Shown here: positions 17,623-26,358 of the stretch, in pieces
Layout of the letters: each line of letters starts with the position of its first letter
How positions within the stretch are numbered: the stretch's first letter is position 1
Assembly: GCA_937895345.1 (NCBI GenBank)
Contig: CALAWP010000077.1
Span: 1-64,000 of the forward strand
Length of the DNA: 64,000 nucleotides
From: an uncultured Paenibacillus sp.
GTDB lineage: Bacteria; Bacillota; Bacilli; Paenibacillales; Paenibacillaceae
Direction of reading: 5' to 3'
Made by a program: the position numbers and the translations under genes
Notes under the pieces: model-generated
Databases searched by the model: none
What the model was told of the DNA's origin: nothing
What the model saw: the letters and a program-made list of their open reading frames with translations, nothing else

Positions 17623-18402
17623 TTAGTGCTTAACAGGCTCAACCTGTTCGTGGTCGTCATGAATGGTCGCTTGCGAGATGTAAACCATTGTCAGAACGGT
17701 GAACAGGAACGCTTGTATCGCGCCTACGAAAATACTGAATCCTTGCCATGCGATCATAAACGGCAGGCCCAGGTAGCTCATCATCAAGATGGTCGAGATC
17801 AGCACCTCGCCGGCATAAATGTTAGCGTAAAGACGAAGGGCAAGCGTCAACGGCTTGGCAAACGTCTCAATAATGTTGACCGGCAGGAAGATCGGATACG
17901 GATGCAGGTAATGATGGAAATAATGCTTCCGGTTCAGCTTGATGCCCAGGAAATGCACCAGGACGAACACCACGATCGCCAAGCCTGCGGTAACGGCGAG
18001 GTCGGCCGTCGGCGATTTCCACCACGCGATATGCGCGTGACCGCCGTGAGAAGCCAAATATTCTTCCGTTACGCCCAGCCATGGGTACGCATGATGCGCT
18101 TCCGTTACGATCATAAACGGCAAGCCGAGCAGGTTGGAAATAAAGATGAACATGATCAAGGTCATGCCGAGCGCCAAATAAGGTCTTGCCTTGTGAACAG
18201 GCATGGAGCTCGCAATCGTTGAATGCATAAATTCAGCGACCCATTCCATAAAGTTCTGCATCTTCGACGGATTATCGACCGACAGATTGCGCACGGCAAG
18301 CCGCGCAACGACGAACGTAATCGTAACGGATACAAGGATCGCTATAATCGCTGACAAGTCAAAATCAATGCCCATGAAATTGACTATGGGAAATAAATGC
18401 AT
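17623..18402 (-). CDS. atpB: ATP synthase F0 subunit a
   Basis: Stator membrane subunit with the proton half-channels, 259 residues. The essential arginine is Arg190 in LTLALRLYANIYAGE. I chose the ATG at 18402 because AAAGGGGTG lies upstream; longer reading frames run into atpI and have no ribosome site. A His-rich loop (SHGGHAHIAWW) is near 118-128. Confidence 0.96.
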   Translation of the reverse strand: MHLFPIVNFMGIDFDLSAIIAILVSVTITFVVARLAVRNLSVDNPSKMQNFMEWVAEFMHSTIASSMPVHKARPYLALGMTLIMFIFISNLLGLPFMIVTEAHHAYPWLGVTEEYLASHGGHAHIAWWKSPTADLAVTAGLAIVVFVLVHFLGIKLNRKHYFHHYLHPYPIFLPVNIIETFAKPLTLALRLYANIYAGEVLISTILMMSYLGLPFMIAWQGFSIFVGAIQAFLFTVLTMVYISQATIHDDHEQVEPVKH

Positions 18403-18410
18403 GTACGGTA

Positions 18411-18794
18411 TCACCCCTTTCCATTGTTTTCTTTTACAGTCTGTATGATGGCCGCCGTCAATATTAAAAATGGCATAACCATACTGCCGATAAGCGCCGC
18501 GGGCAAACTCATGGTTTCCGGATAGCGGTAAGCAATCATCGCCAACAGCAAGACGGTGGCAATTCTGCTTCCGAATCCCAAGCCGCGTCGCTTCCGTTCT
18601 CCGTCGGATGATGCGGCATCTGCAATCATCGCAACTCTGCGCTTCAATAAAAACGCATTCATTGCGCTCGCAGTAAGACCGGCAGCCAATCCCATCGCCA
18701 TCGGCTTCCAATCCGGAATTGCCGCCCAGATCAGCAAACAGGCCGCAATCAGAAACATTAACCAGCGGGTTGCCGATTTCAGGATGTTATCCAT
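18411..18794 (-). CDS. atpI: ATP synthase subunit I
   Basis: Membrane protein of 127 residues with four membrane segments, in the place of atpI between atpZ and atpB. Members of this family help assemble the c ring. The ATG overlaps the end of atpZ by eight bases (ATGGATAA). The family is poorly conserved, so the call rests on size, membrane pattern and place. Confidence 0.85.
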   Translation of the reverse strand: MDNILKSATRWLMFLIAACLLIWAAIPDWKPMAMGLAAGLTASAMNAFLLKRRVAMIADAASSDGERKRRGLGFGSRIATVLLLAMIAYRYPETMSLPAALIGSMVMPFLILTAAIIQTVKENNGKG

Positions 18795-19020
18795 CGGAGT
18801 CCTCCAACACCTTCTTGACGATCATGATGGCCGTAATGATGCCGACGGCCAGCCCGAGGAGCAATCCCCCGACCGTCCAGGCCTTGGCGTCGCCAAAGCG
18901 TTCGCCGGCCATGGATCCGAGCCAATACCCGATGAAAATACAAATCCCGACATCCAGTCCCAAAGCGCCAAGCAGTGCTGCCGCTTTCAATGGATTGTCG
19001 CCGTTGCCCTTTCCATTCAT
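18787..19020 (-). CDS. atpZ: AtpZ/AtpI family protein
   Basis: Small membrane protein of 77 residues with two hydrophobic helices (LLGALGLDVGICIFIGYWLG and VGGLLLGLAVGIITAIMIV) joined by a polar loop, the pattern of the ATPase gene 1 (AtpZ) family. It is the first gene of the atp operon. The ATG at 19020 follows AGGGG at nine bases and lies about 20 bases from the expected transcription start. Confidence 0.85.
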   Translation of the reverse strand: MNGKGNGDNPLKAAALLGALGLDVGICIFIGYWLGSMAGERFGDAKAWTVGGLLLGLAVGIITAIMIVKKVLEDSDG

Positions 19021-19048
19021 AGGCTTGTACCCCTGTCAATCCTCATAT

Positions 19049-19078
19049 ATTTTATCGAAGCGCCGCAAGGTTTGTCAA
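19049..19078 (-). promoter_or_regulatory. Sigma-A promoter of the atp operon
   Basis: TTGACA (19073-19078) and TAAAAT (19049-19054) on the minus strand are separated by 18 bases, just upstream of atpZ. Confidence 0.75.
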
Positions 19079-19211
19079 TTGAAATAACCGCTTCTTTTCT
19101 TGGAAAGAACGTCTCAAAACCCTTGCCGCACAAGGCATTTCGGCCTCACGGAACCGTACAGTACCACTGTATGCTGTATATTGCGGGCATTTGCGTCTTT
19201 CAGGAGGCAAA

Positions 19212-20360
19212 CTATGAACGTTGTGTGAACGGCTCGGGACGCTGCTTCAATCTTCCAAAATGATGCAGGATCGCGTCGACAATCCGCTCCGAAGCGCGGC
19301 CGTCGCCGTACGGATTGGCCGCCTGGCTCATCTTGCAATAATGCGATTTGTCCGTCAGCAGCGCCTTCGCTTTCGCGTACACCGTCTCCTCGTCCGTGCC
19401 GGCCAGCTCCAGCGTTCCGGCTTCGATGCCTTCCGGCCGCTCCGTCGTGTCGCGCAGCACCAGCGTCGGCACGCCGAAGGACGGCGCCTCTTCCTGGATG
19501 CCTCCGGAATCGGTCATAATCATATACGTATGCGGGAAGAAATTGTGGATTTCGAACACATCCAGCGGATCGATCAGCCGAATGCGCGGATGGCCGCCCA
19601 ATATCTCGTACGCCGGCTCGCGAACGGCCGGATTGAGATGCATCGCGTAGACGAACGCCACATCCTCGAATTCGTCCGCAATCCGCTTCACCGCGCGGAA
19701 GATGTTCCGATGCGGCTCGCCGAGCGATTCCCTGCGATGCGCCGTCATCAAGATAAGCCGCTTGCCTTCGGCCCACTCGAGCACGGGATGCGTGAACGAT
19801 TCGTCCACCGTATATTGGAAGACGTCCGTCGCCGTATTGCCCGTGACGTAGATCGTATCCTCGGACTTGTTTTCCTTGCGCAGGTTGTTGGCGGACCAGT
19901 CCGTCGGAGCCAGGTGGATATCCGCCAGCACGCCCGCCAGCTGGCGGTTCATCTCTTCCGGATACGGCGACATTTTGTTCCACGTTCTCAGCCCGGCCTC
20001 GACATGCCCGACTTTGATTTTTTTCAGAAACGCTGCATAGCTGGCCAGAAATGTCGTCTGCGTATCGCCGTGCACCAGCACGATGTCCGGCTTCGCTTGC
20101 TCCAGCACAGGCTCGAGCCCCTCCAGCACGCGGACCGTCGTCTCCGTAAGCGTCTGCCGCTCCTTCATGACGTTCAGGTCGTAATCCGGCTTGATTTCAA
20201 AAAACTCCAGCACCTGGTCCAGCATTTGCCGGTGCTGCGCGGTTACGCATACGATCGATTGAATCTCTTCCTCGCGGCGCTGCAGCTCCAGTACGAGCGG
20301 AGCCATCTTGACCGCCTCCGGACGGGTGCCGAATATGGTCATCACTCTTAGTTTAGACAA
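19212..20360 (-). CDS. wecB: UDP-N-acetylglucosamine 2-epimerase (non-hydrolysing)
   Basis: Interconverts UDP-GlcNAc and UDP-ManNAc; in Gram-positives UDP-ManNAc feeds the linkage unit of wall teichoic acid or other surface glycans (gene also called mnaA). The 382-residue protein has the GT-B type epimerase motifs TIFGTRPEAVKMAPL near the start, HGDTQTTFLASYAAF, HVEAGLRTW, LMTAHRRESLGEP and MTDSGGIQEEAPSFGVP. The start is TTG at 20360 with AGGGA upstream. It lies just after upp. Confidence 0.96.
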   Translation of the reverse strand: MSKLRVMTIFGTRPEAVKMAPLVLELQRREEEIQSIVCVTAQHRQMLDQVLEFFEIKPDYDLNVMKERQTLTETTVRVLEGLEPVLEQAKPDIVLVHGDTQTTFLASYAAFLKKIKVGHVEAGLRTWNKMSPYPEEMNRQLAGVLADIHLAPTDWSANNLRKENKSEDTIYVTGNTATDVFQYTVDESFTHPVLEWAEGKRLILMTAHRRESLGEPHRNIFRAVKRIADEFEDVAFVYAMHLNPAVREPAYEILGGHPRIRLIDPLDVFEIHNFFPHTYMIMTDSGGIQEEAPSFGVPTLVLRDTTERPEGIEAGTLELAGTDEETVYAKAKALLTDKSHYCKMSQAANPYGDGRASERIVDAILHHFGRLKQRPEPFTQRS

Positions 20361-20430
20361 AATATCCCTCTCCTACTTCTTCATTCGCGTTTATGCGCCA
20401 AACTACAACATACCATTCGCAGCGGGCCGC

Positions 20431-21060
20431 TTAATTCGTTCCGAACATGCGGTCGCCCGCGTCTCCGAGACCCGGAACGATGTATCCTCTCTCGTCCAGC
20501 TTCTCGTCCAGGGCGGCGATGTAGATATCGACGTCGGGATGCGCTTCCTGCACCGCCTTTACGCCTTCCGGCGCCGCGATGAGGCACATCAGCTTGATCT
20601 GGTCGCAGCCGCGGTTTTTGAGCGACGAGATCGCCGCAATCGCCGAGCCGCCCGTTGCCAGCATCGGATCGATGACGATCAGCAGCCGGTCTTTGGCGTC
20701 GGTCGGCAAATTCATGTAATATTCTTTGGGCTGCAGCGTTTCATGATCGCGGGCAAGTCCGATATGGCCGACCTTGGCCGCCGGAATCAGCTTTAGAATG
20801 CCGTCCACCATGCCCAGACCCGCCCGAAGAATCGGCACCAGGCCCAGCATGCGGCCCGATACGACCTTGGCGTCGCATACGGCCACCGGCGTTTCCACTT
20901 GAATCGTGTCGAGCGGAATATGGCGCGTAATTTCATAGGCCATCAACGTAGCCACTTCGTCCACCAGCTCGCGGAAGTCCTTTGTATTTGTCCGTTTGTC
21001 CCGTATAAACGTCAGCTTGTGCTGAATCAGGGGATGATCGCAAATTACTACTTTGCTCAT
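20431..21060 (-). CDS. upp: Uracil phosphoribosyltransferase
   Basis: Salvages uracil with PRPP to UMP. The 209-residue protein has the full length of the family; the PRPP motif is IVIDPMLATGGSA (about 127-139) and the uracil-binding YIVPGLGDAGDRMFGT is at the C-terminal end. The ATG at 21060 follows GGAGGAATT. In Bacillus upp also lies between glyA and the atp operon; here about 13 kb of other genes separates it from glyA. Confidence 0.98.
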   Translation of the reverse strand: MSKVVICDHPLIQHKLTFIRDKRTNTKDFRELVDEVATLMAYEITRHIPLDTIQVETPVAVCDAKVVSGRMLGLVPILRAGLGMVDGILKLIPAAKVGHIGLARDHETLQPKEYYMNLPTDAKDRLLIVIDPMLATGGSAIAAISSLKNRGCDQIKLMCLIAAPEGVKAVQEAHPDVDIYIAALDEKLDERGYIVPGLGDAGDRMFGTN

Positions 21061-21433
21061 GGAGCGTAATTCCTCCCAAATTTCACTTTGTCTGCAGCCG
21101 CCAACGACGGATGTATCATCCGCGCATGGACTTCTCCTGTCGGTCGTCTCATATCGGACTTCGAATATCCTCTTGTTAGCATGGTCACAATCCAATTTAT
21201 TATAGCACTGTAAAGGTGGGCTTGCATCACGGGAGGCAATATTTTTGCGGTTTTGCCGCACGGCCGCCTTCATGGCGGACAGGGCGCGGGCTGCATCGTC
21301 GATTTTGTGACTTACAGCGCCCCGCACCATGGCACCGCTATGCTGCAACGTTGATTTTGGTACTTACCAATCTTCTCATCGAAGTTGTTGACGACACGCC
21401 AGTTCGGCGATCAGCTCGGCGGCATCCTGCAAG
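21061..21433. other. Non-coding stretch upstream of upp
   Basis: No gene seen. A TATAAT on the minus strand at about 21197-21202 could be a -10 box for upp, but no good -35 box is placed 16-18 bases from it. Confidence 0.4.
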
Positions 21434-21472
21434 AAATAAAAAAAGATGCCGGGGCTCATGCTTCCCGACATC
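21434..21472 (-). terminator. Terminator of the Van-like operon
   Basis: Arms GATGTCGGG and CCCGGCATC (one mismatch) are followed by seven T residues on the minus strand, about 130 bases after the acyltransferase gene. Confidence 0.75.
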
Positions 21473-21599
21473 CTCTCCACTCGATATATCCCGCCCTCGC
21501 CTGTGCCTTCCGCCATCACATTCTGCCTGCGTCATCATCTGCCTGCGCCAGTGCCTTTCGCTTGTTCGATCGCCTGCAACCTCACAAGTTTTGCCGTCA

Positions 21600-22667
21600 T
21601 CAACCGCGAGATTCCGCCAGCCGCGACGACCGCAGGCTCAAGTGAACGCGGATCGCAACCGCCGATACGAAAGCCGACAACAAGCAGACGGCGATGTAAT
21701 GAATCAGCGAATCCCCAACCAGCAAACGTTCCATCCCCGCGACTTCGGCGGCACCTCGAACCGCTACGATCGCCGCGGGATGAACGATGTAGATCCATTG
21801 GCTGAGCTCCCCCGCATTCGGAAATCCGCGAACCTGGACGAGCAATGAAATGCGGAGCAGGAGGTACACCGCAGGCAGCAGCAGCACGTACATGCTGTCA
21901 TGACGTGGCCAGCCCGCTTCTCTCAGCATAATACCTTCGGCAAACAGCCCCGCCAAGCTGACGCTCAACAGCACGCCAAGCAGCGGGAGCATATTCAACT
22001 GCACGGGATGCCGCGCCGCCCACAGTCCCATGATTAAATAGACCGGAGCAAAAAAGAAGCCGTTGCGCGTATAATCGAACCATTCGAACATGCTCCCGAA
22101 CAGCCGGTCAAGCAAATCCGCTTTGACGGCCAGCCCGTAGTAGCTGTCGCCCAGCAGGCCCGTTGCGTACAGAAGCAGCCCCAAGAACGCCAAAACTCCC
22201 GTTCCAAACCATTTATGCAAATAATAAACGATAACGATGCCGGTCAGCAGCGCAGGGAGATACCACAGATGATAAAAGGTCCCGTCAATCGCCACGTCCC
22301 TGGCCAGAGAAAGGGCCGACCGCCCTTCGCGAAAATCACCCTTATATACATTAAGCGGCAAATACAGCAGCATGGCGAAACCGTACAAGCCTGCAATTCG
22401 TCCCGCATAACGCCGCAGTCTTCGACCGTCTTCGCGTTCGTCGCCCGTCAGCTTGCGAAAAAATAAAAATCCCGAAGCCGCAAAGAAAAAGGGAACCGCC
22501 AGACGTCCGGCGATGCCGGTCACCATAAAATCGGCCTCGGCGTCGTAAGAAACGAGCGGTCCCGTGTGAATTGCGACAACGAGCATGGCGGCCAGCAGCT
22601 TGAAGGCATCCAAGCCGCCATACCGGCCCGTCGGTAAACCCGGGCCCTTTACCGCTCCGACCTTCAT
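21600..22667 (-). CDS. VanT-like membrane acyltransferase-3 domain protein
   Basis: A 355-residue membrane protein with about ten hydrophobic segments. It belongs to the acyltransferase-3 superfamily and resembles the N-terminal membrane half of VanT, the serine transporter/racemase of D-Ala-D-Ser vancomycin resistance: AIHTGPLVSYDAEADF (32-47), PFFFAASGF, DGTFYHLWYLPA, GLLGDSYYGL, FDYTRNGFFFAPVYL and RHDSMYVLLLPAVYLL in this order. In VanT a racemase domain follows in the same chain; here the racemase is a separate gene two places upstream. GGAGGAATC lies before the ATG at 22667. It is the last gene of the cluster, about 150 bases after the carboxypeptidase. Transport or uptake of L-Ser/L-Ala is an inference from VanT. 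Confidence 0.8.
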   Translation of the reverse strand: MKVGAVKGPGLPTGRYGGLDAFKLLAAMLVVAIHTGPLVSYDAEADFMVTGIAGRLAVPFFFAASGFLFFRKLTGDEREDGRRLRRYAGRIAGLYGFAMLLYLPLNVYKGDFREGRSALSLARDVAIDGTFYHLWYLPALLTGIVIVYYLHKWFGTGVLAFLGLLLYATGLLGDSYYGLAVKADLLDRLFGSMFEWFDYTRNGFFFAPVYLIMGLWAARHPVQLNMLPLLGVLLSVSLAGLFAEGIMLREAGWPRHDSMYVLLLPAVYLLLRISLLVQVRGFPNAGELSQWIYIVHPAAIVAVRGAAEVAGMERLLVGDSLIHYIAVCLLSAFVSAVAIRVHLSLRSSRLAESRG

Positions 22668-22813
22668 AGCCGATTCCTCCTTGCACTTCCATATAGCAAT
22701 TCTTCCAGCACTTCAAGCGGGCGTGACCCGGCAACAGATGCACTTCAAGCGGAACGGCCCCGGCGACCGGGATGGTTCCGGCAGGCCGCTTCCGCTGCCC
22801 AGACCCGCCCCGC

Positions 22814-23632
22814 TCAATCCCCCCGGTACGCAGTGACGATGAATCCATCCACATTATTGCCGGATAAGTCATACGTGTCGCAATCGGGCAACGGCACTTC
22901 GGTCCATGGCCCGTCAGACGCGCGGACGTAATACATTTCGTACGTGCCGTGCTCGTCCTTCGCCGTCAGCCGCGGTCCTTCGTAGACAAACGACTTGATA
23001 TATTGCGTATATTCCTCAAGGCAATAACCCAAAGTTTCCATCTGCTCGGCATGCGGACGTCCGACGTAGCGATAATGCCAAGGCTCGCAGGCGATGCCCG
23101 TCACGGCTTCCTTCCCTTCTTTATATCGCTGGACAAAGCCGTACCGCGCCGCCAATCTTTTGAAAGCCAAGCAACTGCCCCGGTCCGGAAAAGAAGGCGC
23201 GATAAAATCAAGGACGCCGTCGTTCAACTCCCCGACGTCCACCGCCAGCCCCGTGTGATGCTCGCTCCTGCCGGGCAAGGCGACATATTTAGCCGTATAA
23301 TCTAGGCCGTTGTCCCGCAAACTGCTTTCATAAATCGCCCGCTGTTCTTCCCGGCTGCGGTAACCGCTGACGACGACGATACCGTCTTTGGCGCCGGCGG
23401 CGGCCAGCAGCTCTTGCAGCCGCGCCAAACATTCGCGCTCCAGCCGGATCGACGGATCCAGCGCCATCAAGCCCGCTTGGCCGCCGACGGCCTCCAGGCG
23501 GGCTTCCCCGGCCGGCAAGCGCGCCGGTTGTCCGGCATTAACCAGCACCAGCGTTCCCTGTCCGATCCTCTCCCGCTCCAACCTCACAAGGGCAGACGGT
23601 TTCGTTCCGCTCAAACTCCGCTCCATCTCCAT
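22814..23632 (-). CDS. VanXY/VanY-like D,D-carboxypeptidase (M15 family)
   Basis: Zinc peptidase of 272 residues that should cut D-Ala-D-Ala dipeptides and/or terminal D-Ala of pentapeptides. M15 hallmarks: SGYRSREEQ (89-97), SEHHTGLAVDV with zinc ligands His125 and Asp132, and EPWHYRYVG with catalytic Glu183 and zinc ligand His186. The C-terminal extension after residue 215 ends in LSGNNVDGFIVTAY, as I recall for VanXY of the VanG type. No signal peptide is seen, so it is probably cytoplasmic, as VanXY is. The ATG at 23632 follows GAGGAG and is nine bases after the racemase stop. Confidence 0.85.
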   Translation of the reverse strand: MEMERSLSGTKPSALVRLERERIGQGTLVLVNAGQPARLPAGEARLEAVGGQAGLMALDPSIRLERECLARLQELLAAAGAKDGIVVVSGYRSREEQRAIYESSLRDNGLDYTAKYVALPGRSEHHTGLAVDVGELNDGVLDFIAPSFPDRGSCLAFKRLAARYGFVQRYKEGKEAVTGIACEPWHYRYVGRPHAEQMETLGYCLEEYTQYIKSFVYEGPRLTAKDEHGTYEMYYVRASDGPWTEVPLPDCDTYDLSGNNVDGFIVTAYRGD

Positions 23633-23640
23633 CCTCTCCT

Positions 23641-24990
23641 CTACTCTGTATAGATTCGCTTGATCCGCCCGGACAAGCCGGTCGTCACTTCCTGAGGCAC
23701 CGTTCCCAGATAAGCCGCAAGATCGGCGCAGCTTACGCATTCGTCCCCCTGGCTGCCGATCAGCACCGCTTCGGCGCCGGGCGGGCATGGCCCGGGCAGG
23801 CGCACCATGAGCTGATCCATGCAAATTTTGCCCACAATCGGCACGCGCCGTCCTTCGACCAGCATTTCCGAGCCCCTGAAGCTTTGCGTCCAGCCGTCGG
23901 CATAGCCGATCGGCACCGTTCCGATCCACTGATCCTCGTCCGCCTCATAGGAATTGTCGTAGCCGATCACCTCGCCCTTGCGCAGCAGCTTCGTCTGAAG
24001 CAGCCTGCTGCGCAATTTCATGGCAGGACGAAGCTGGAGGGAATCGACCGCCCTCTTGGGGCCGAAGCCGTACAGGGCCGCGCCGATGCGGACCATATCC
24101 ATCGCCAGCCAAGGAAAGCGAAGCGCCGCCGCGCTGCCCGCGCAATGCCAGCTGCCGACTTCAATGCCCGACTCGCGCACCCATTCCTTCATCTCCATAA
24201 ACCGCGCGTGCTGCCGCAACAGATACGTAACATCCTCGAGCCCGGCCGTCGCAAAATGCGTATAAAAGCCGTCGACAACGACACCCCCGCCGCGAAGCAA
24301 AGGCGCCAGCTCGTCCCATTCGGCCTTGCTCCGAATGCCGAGCCTGCCCAGCCCCGTGTCCGCTTTAATGTGGATCTTGAGCGGTAATCCGCCGTCCGAG
24401 GCCTGGCGCAACCGCCATGGCCGGCATTCCTGCATTTGGCGAAGCCAATCCGCCCCGGCGACGGTCAGCATCAAATCATGCTCTGCAGCCAGCGCCGCAT
24501 CCTCCGGCCGAATCGGCGTGAGGACGAGGATCGGCAGCCGAATGCCGGCCGCCCGGAGTCCGAGCGCTTCCTCCAAGTAAGCCGTCGCGAGCAGTTCGGC
24601 GCCCCCTTCTTCCGCCATGCGGGCGGATACCGCTCCGCCATGGCCGTAGCCGTCTGCTTTGACGACGGCCATCAGCCGGACCCCGGCGGGCAATGCGGCG
24701 CGGACAGCCGCGGCGTTGCCGCGAATCGCTCCCAAGCTCACTTCCGCTGCCGTATCGCGATAAATGGATGCCGCAAGTACCTCGGCCGGCGAACAGCCCC
24801 GCAGAACGTTCGCATTTGCCGACTGCAGCCTATCCCCCTGCAGGATGTTCTCTTCGGCCGACTGCGGCCCGTCACCACGTTGGACGTTCGCTTCTGCCGA
24901 CTGCAGCCCTTCCCCACGTTGGACGTTCGCTTCTGCCGACTGCAGCCCTTCCCCACGTTGGACGTTCGCGTCGCTTACTGCCGCTCCCAT
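23641..24990 (-). CDS. Alanine/serine racemase (VanT racemase-domain-like)
   Basis: Fold-III PLP racemase, 449 residues. The PLP lysine is Lys111 in MAVVKADGYGHG, and the C-terminal half has the block TVPIGYADGW followed by IVGKICMDQLM that supplies the catalytic Tyr region. The first 65 residues precede the racemase fold and consist of about four units of a 13-residue repeat (EANVQRGEGLQSA), coded by a 39-bp DNA repeat. I chose the ATG at 24990 because GAGGTG lies five bases upstream; an ATG at 25005 would overlap ddl. Its place between a ligase and a VanXY-like gene suggests it serves the D-amino acid branch and may act on serine. A plain second Alr cannot be ruled out. Confidence 0.85.
   Translation of the reverse strand: MGAAVSDANVQRGEGLQSAEANVQRGEGLQSAEANVQRGDGPQSAEENILQGDRLQSANANVLRGCSPAEVLAASIYRDTAAEVSLGAIRGNAAAVRAALPAGVRLMAVVKADGYGHGGAVSARMAEEGGAELLATAYLEEALGLRAAGIRLPILVLTPIRPEDAALAAEHDLMLTVAGADWLRQMQECRPWRLRQASDGGLPLKIHIKADTGLGRLGIRSKAEWDELAPLLRGGGVVVDGFYTHFATAGLEDVTYLLRQHARFMEMKEWVRESGIEVGSWHCAGSAAALRFPWLAMDMVRIGAALYGFGPKRAVDSLQLRPAMKLRSRLLQTKLLRKGEVIGYDNSYEADEDQWIGTVPIGYADGWTQSFRGSEMLVEGRRVPIVGKICMDQLMVRLPGPCPPGAEAVLIGSQGDECVSCADLAAYLGTVPQEVTTGLSGRIKRIYTE
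24818..24973 (-). repeat. In-frame 39-bp minisatellite in the racemase gene
   Basis: Four units start at 24818, 24857, 24896 and 24935 with GCCGACTGC. The last two units are nearly identical. The unit is 13 codons, so the frame is kept. Confidence 0.85.
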
Positions 24991-24994
24991 GCCG

Positions 24995-26071
24995 TCACCT
25001 CGCATATTGCAGCGCTTGCTTGTCCGTATGCCGGTTCCAAGCGTAATCGATCAGCTTCTCGACCAGCTCGGCATACGTGGTGCCGTCCGTTCTTTCCCAC
25101 ATGACGGGATACATGCTCGCGGACGTAAATCCCGGCAAAGCGTTGATCTCGTTTATATACAGCTCCCCGGCCGCATCAAGGAAAAAGTCGACGCGCGCCA
25201 GCCCGGAGCAGCACAAGGCGGCATAAGCCCGCACCGCCGCCTCCCGAATCCGCTCGGTCAGTCCGTCCGGCAAGGCGGCGGGAATGGACATCGCCAGCTC
25301 CTTGTCGAAGTATTTCGTCTCGTAATCGAAAAAGCGCTGCCGATGCACGAATTCGCCCGGCAAAGATGCGATCGGGCGCTCGTTGCCCATGACGGCGACC
25401 TGTATTTCCCGCCCGTCGATTTCCCGTTCGACGACGAGCTTTGCGTCGAAACGGAAAGCTTCTTCCACGCCTGCCGACAGCTCCGCTTCGTTCTCGCAGC
25501 GGCTGATGCCGATGCTCGAGCCGAGCGAAGACGGTTTGACGTAACACGGAAACCCGATCTCGCTCCGCACCCGCTCCAGCAGCCGCCGGCCTTCCTCCTG
25601 CCAGTCGGTCAGACGAATGCAGATATGTTTCGTTTGCCGGATGCCGGCTTGCTCCAGCAGCCGTTTCGCGACGTCCTTGTCCAGCGTTACCGCGGACGAC
25701 AACACCCCGTTGCCGACGTACGGAATGTCCAGCAGCTCCAGCAGCCCCTGCACAGTGCCGTCTTCGCCGTTGGAGCCGTGCAGCAGGGGCAGCGCAACCT
25801 TCGGACCCGCCACGCCGAAGCAGCGCAGCAAGGCGTCTCCCATAGAACGCGGAACGTCCTCCGCTTCGGGCTTCAGCTCCAGATCTCCGACCGAGGCGGC
25901 GGGAACGTCCTGCCGGCCCGGAGCGCACCAGAGCCCTTCCCGCGTAATATAGACGGGATACACATCGTATTTATTCCGGTCAATCGCATGCAGCACGGTA
26001 AATGCGGTTTTCAACGACACCTCGTGCTCGACGGATTTGCCTCCGTACAGCACATACAGATTTATTTTCAT
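24995..26071 (-). CDS. D-alanine--D-amino acid ligase (Ddl/VanC-G-like)
   Basis: ATP-grasp ligase of 358 residues that joins D-Ala with D-Ala or another D-amino acid for peptidoglycan. Seen: YGGKSVEHEVSLKTA near the start, LLHGSNGEDGTVQGLLEL, KPSSLGSSIGISRC, the omega-loop FFDYETKYFDKELAMSIPA, and the C-terminal metal site YINEINALPGFTSASMYP. First gene of the cluster; AGGAGG lies nine bases before the ATG. Specificity for D-Ser is suggested only by the neighbours; the sequence alone does not settle Ddl versus VanC/VanG. Confidence 0.9.
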   Translation of the reverse strand: MKINLYVLYGGKSVEHEVSLKTAFTVLHAIDRNKYDVYPVYITREGLWCAPGRQDVPAASVGDLELKPEAEDVPRSMGDALLRCFGVAGPKVALPLLHGSNGEDGTVQGLLELLDIPYVGNGVLSSAVTLDKDVAKRLLEQAGIRQTKHICIRLTDWQEEGRRLLERVRSEIGFPCYVKPSSLGSSIGISRCENEAELSAGVEEAFRFDAKLVVEREIDGREIQVAVMGNERPIASLPGEFVHRQRFFDYETKYFDKELAMSIPAALPDGLTERIREAAVRAYAALCCSGLARVDFFLDAAGELYINEINALPGFTSASMYPVMWERTDGTTYAELVEKLIDYAWNRHTDKQALQYAR

Positions 26072-26358
26072 AGCGGCAGCCTCCTAATCAGCTTGCAGAT
26101 ACCCTGGGATACCCGTCGATCCTTCTCTCTCAAGATACCGCTCAATCGTTAAGAGGCTTGTAAGCAAACCATAACAAAAGCTTAAGATCCGCTGACGGAT
26201 TCCTAATTTCTTCTATTCATTCCCTTAAGCCGACGGTCCTCAAGCATCGGAACCGGCACGGGCCGAAGACCCATTTTGTGCGCAAACCTTCAATTTCCAA
26301 GTCTAAAAGCCGTTATAAAAAGGAGAAGAAAATATTCCCATCGAAAGGACAAGGTGAA
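26072..26358. promoter_or_regulatory. Divergent intergenic region
   Basis: This region must hold the promoters of the Van-like operon (minus) and the Ig-like protein gene (plus). I see no strong -35/-10 pair. An AT-richer stretch with TTGTTA...TCTTAA on the minus strand near 26150-26180 is the best but weak candidate. Confidence 0.3.

Noticed and set aside
21600..26071. A firm claim of vancomycin resistance
   Set aside because: Sensor and regulator genes are not in the window and the ligase specificity cannot be read from the sequence alone.
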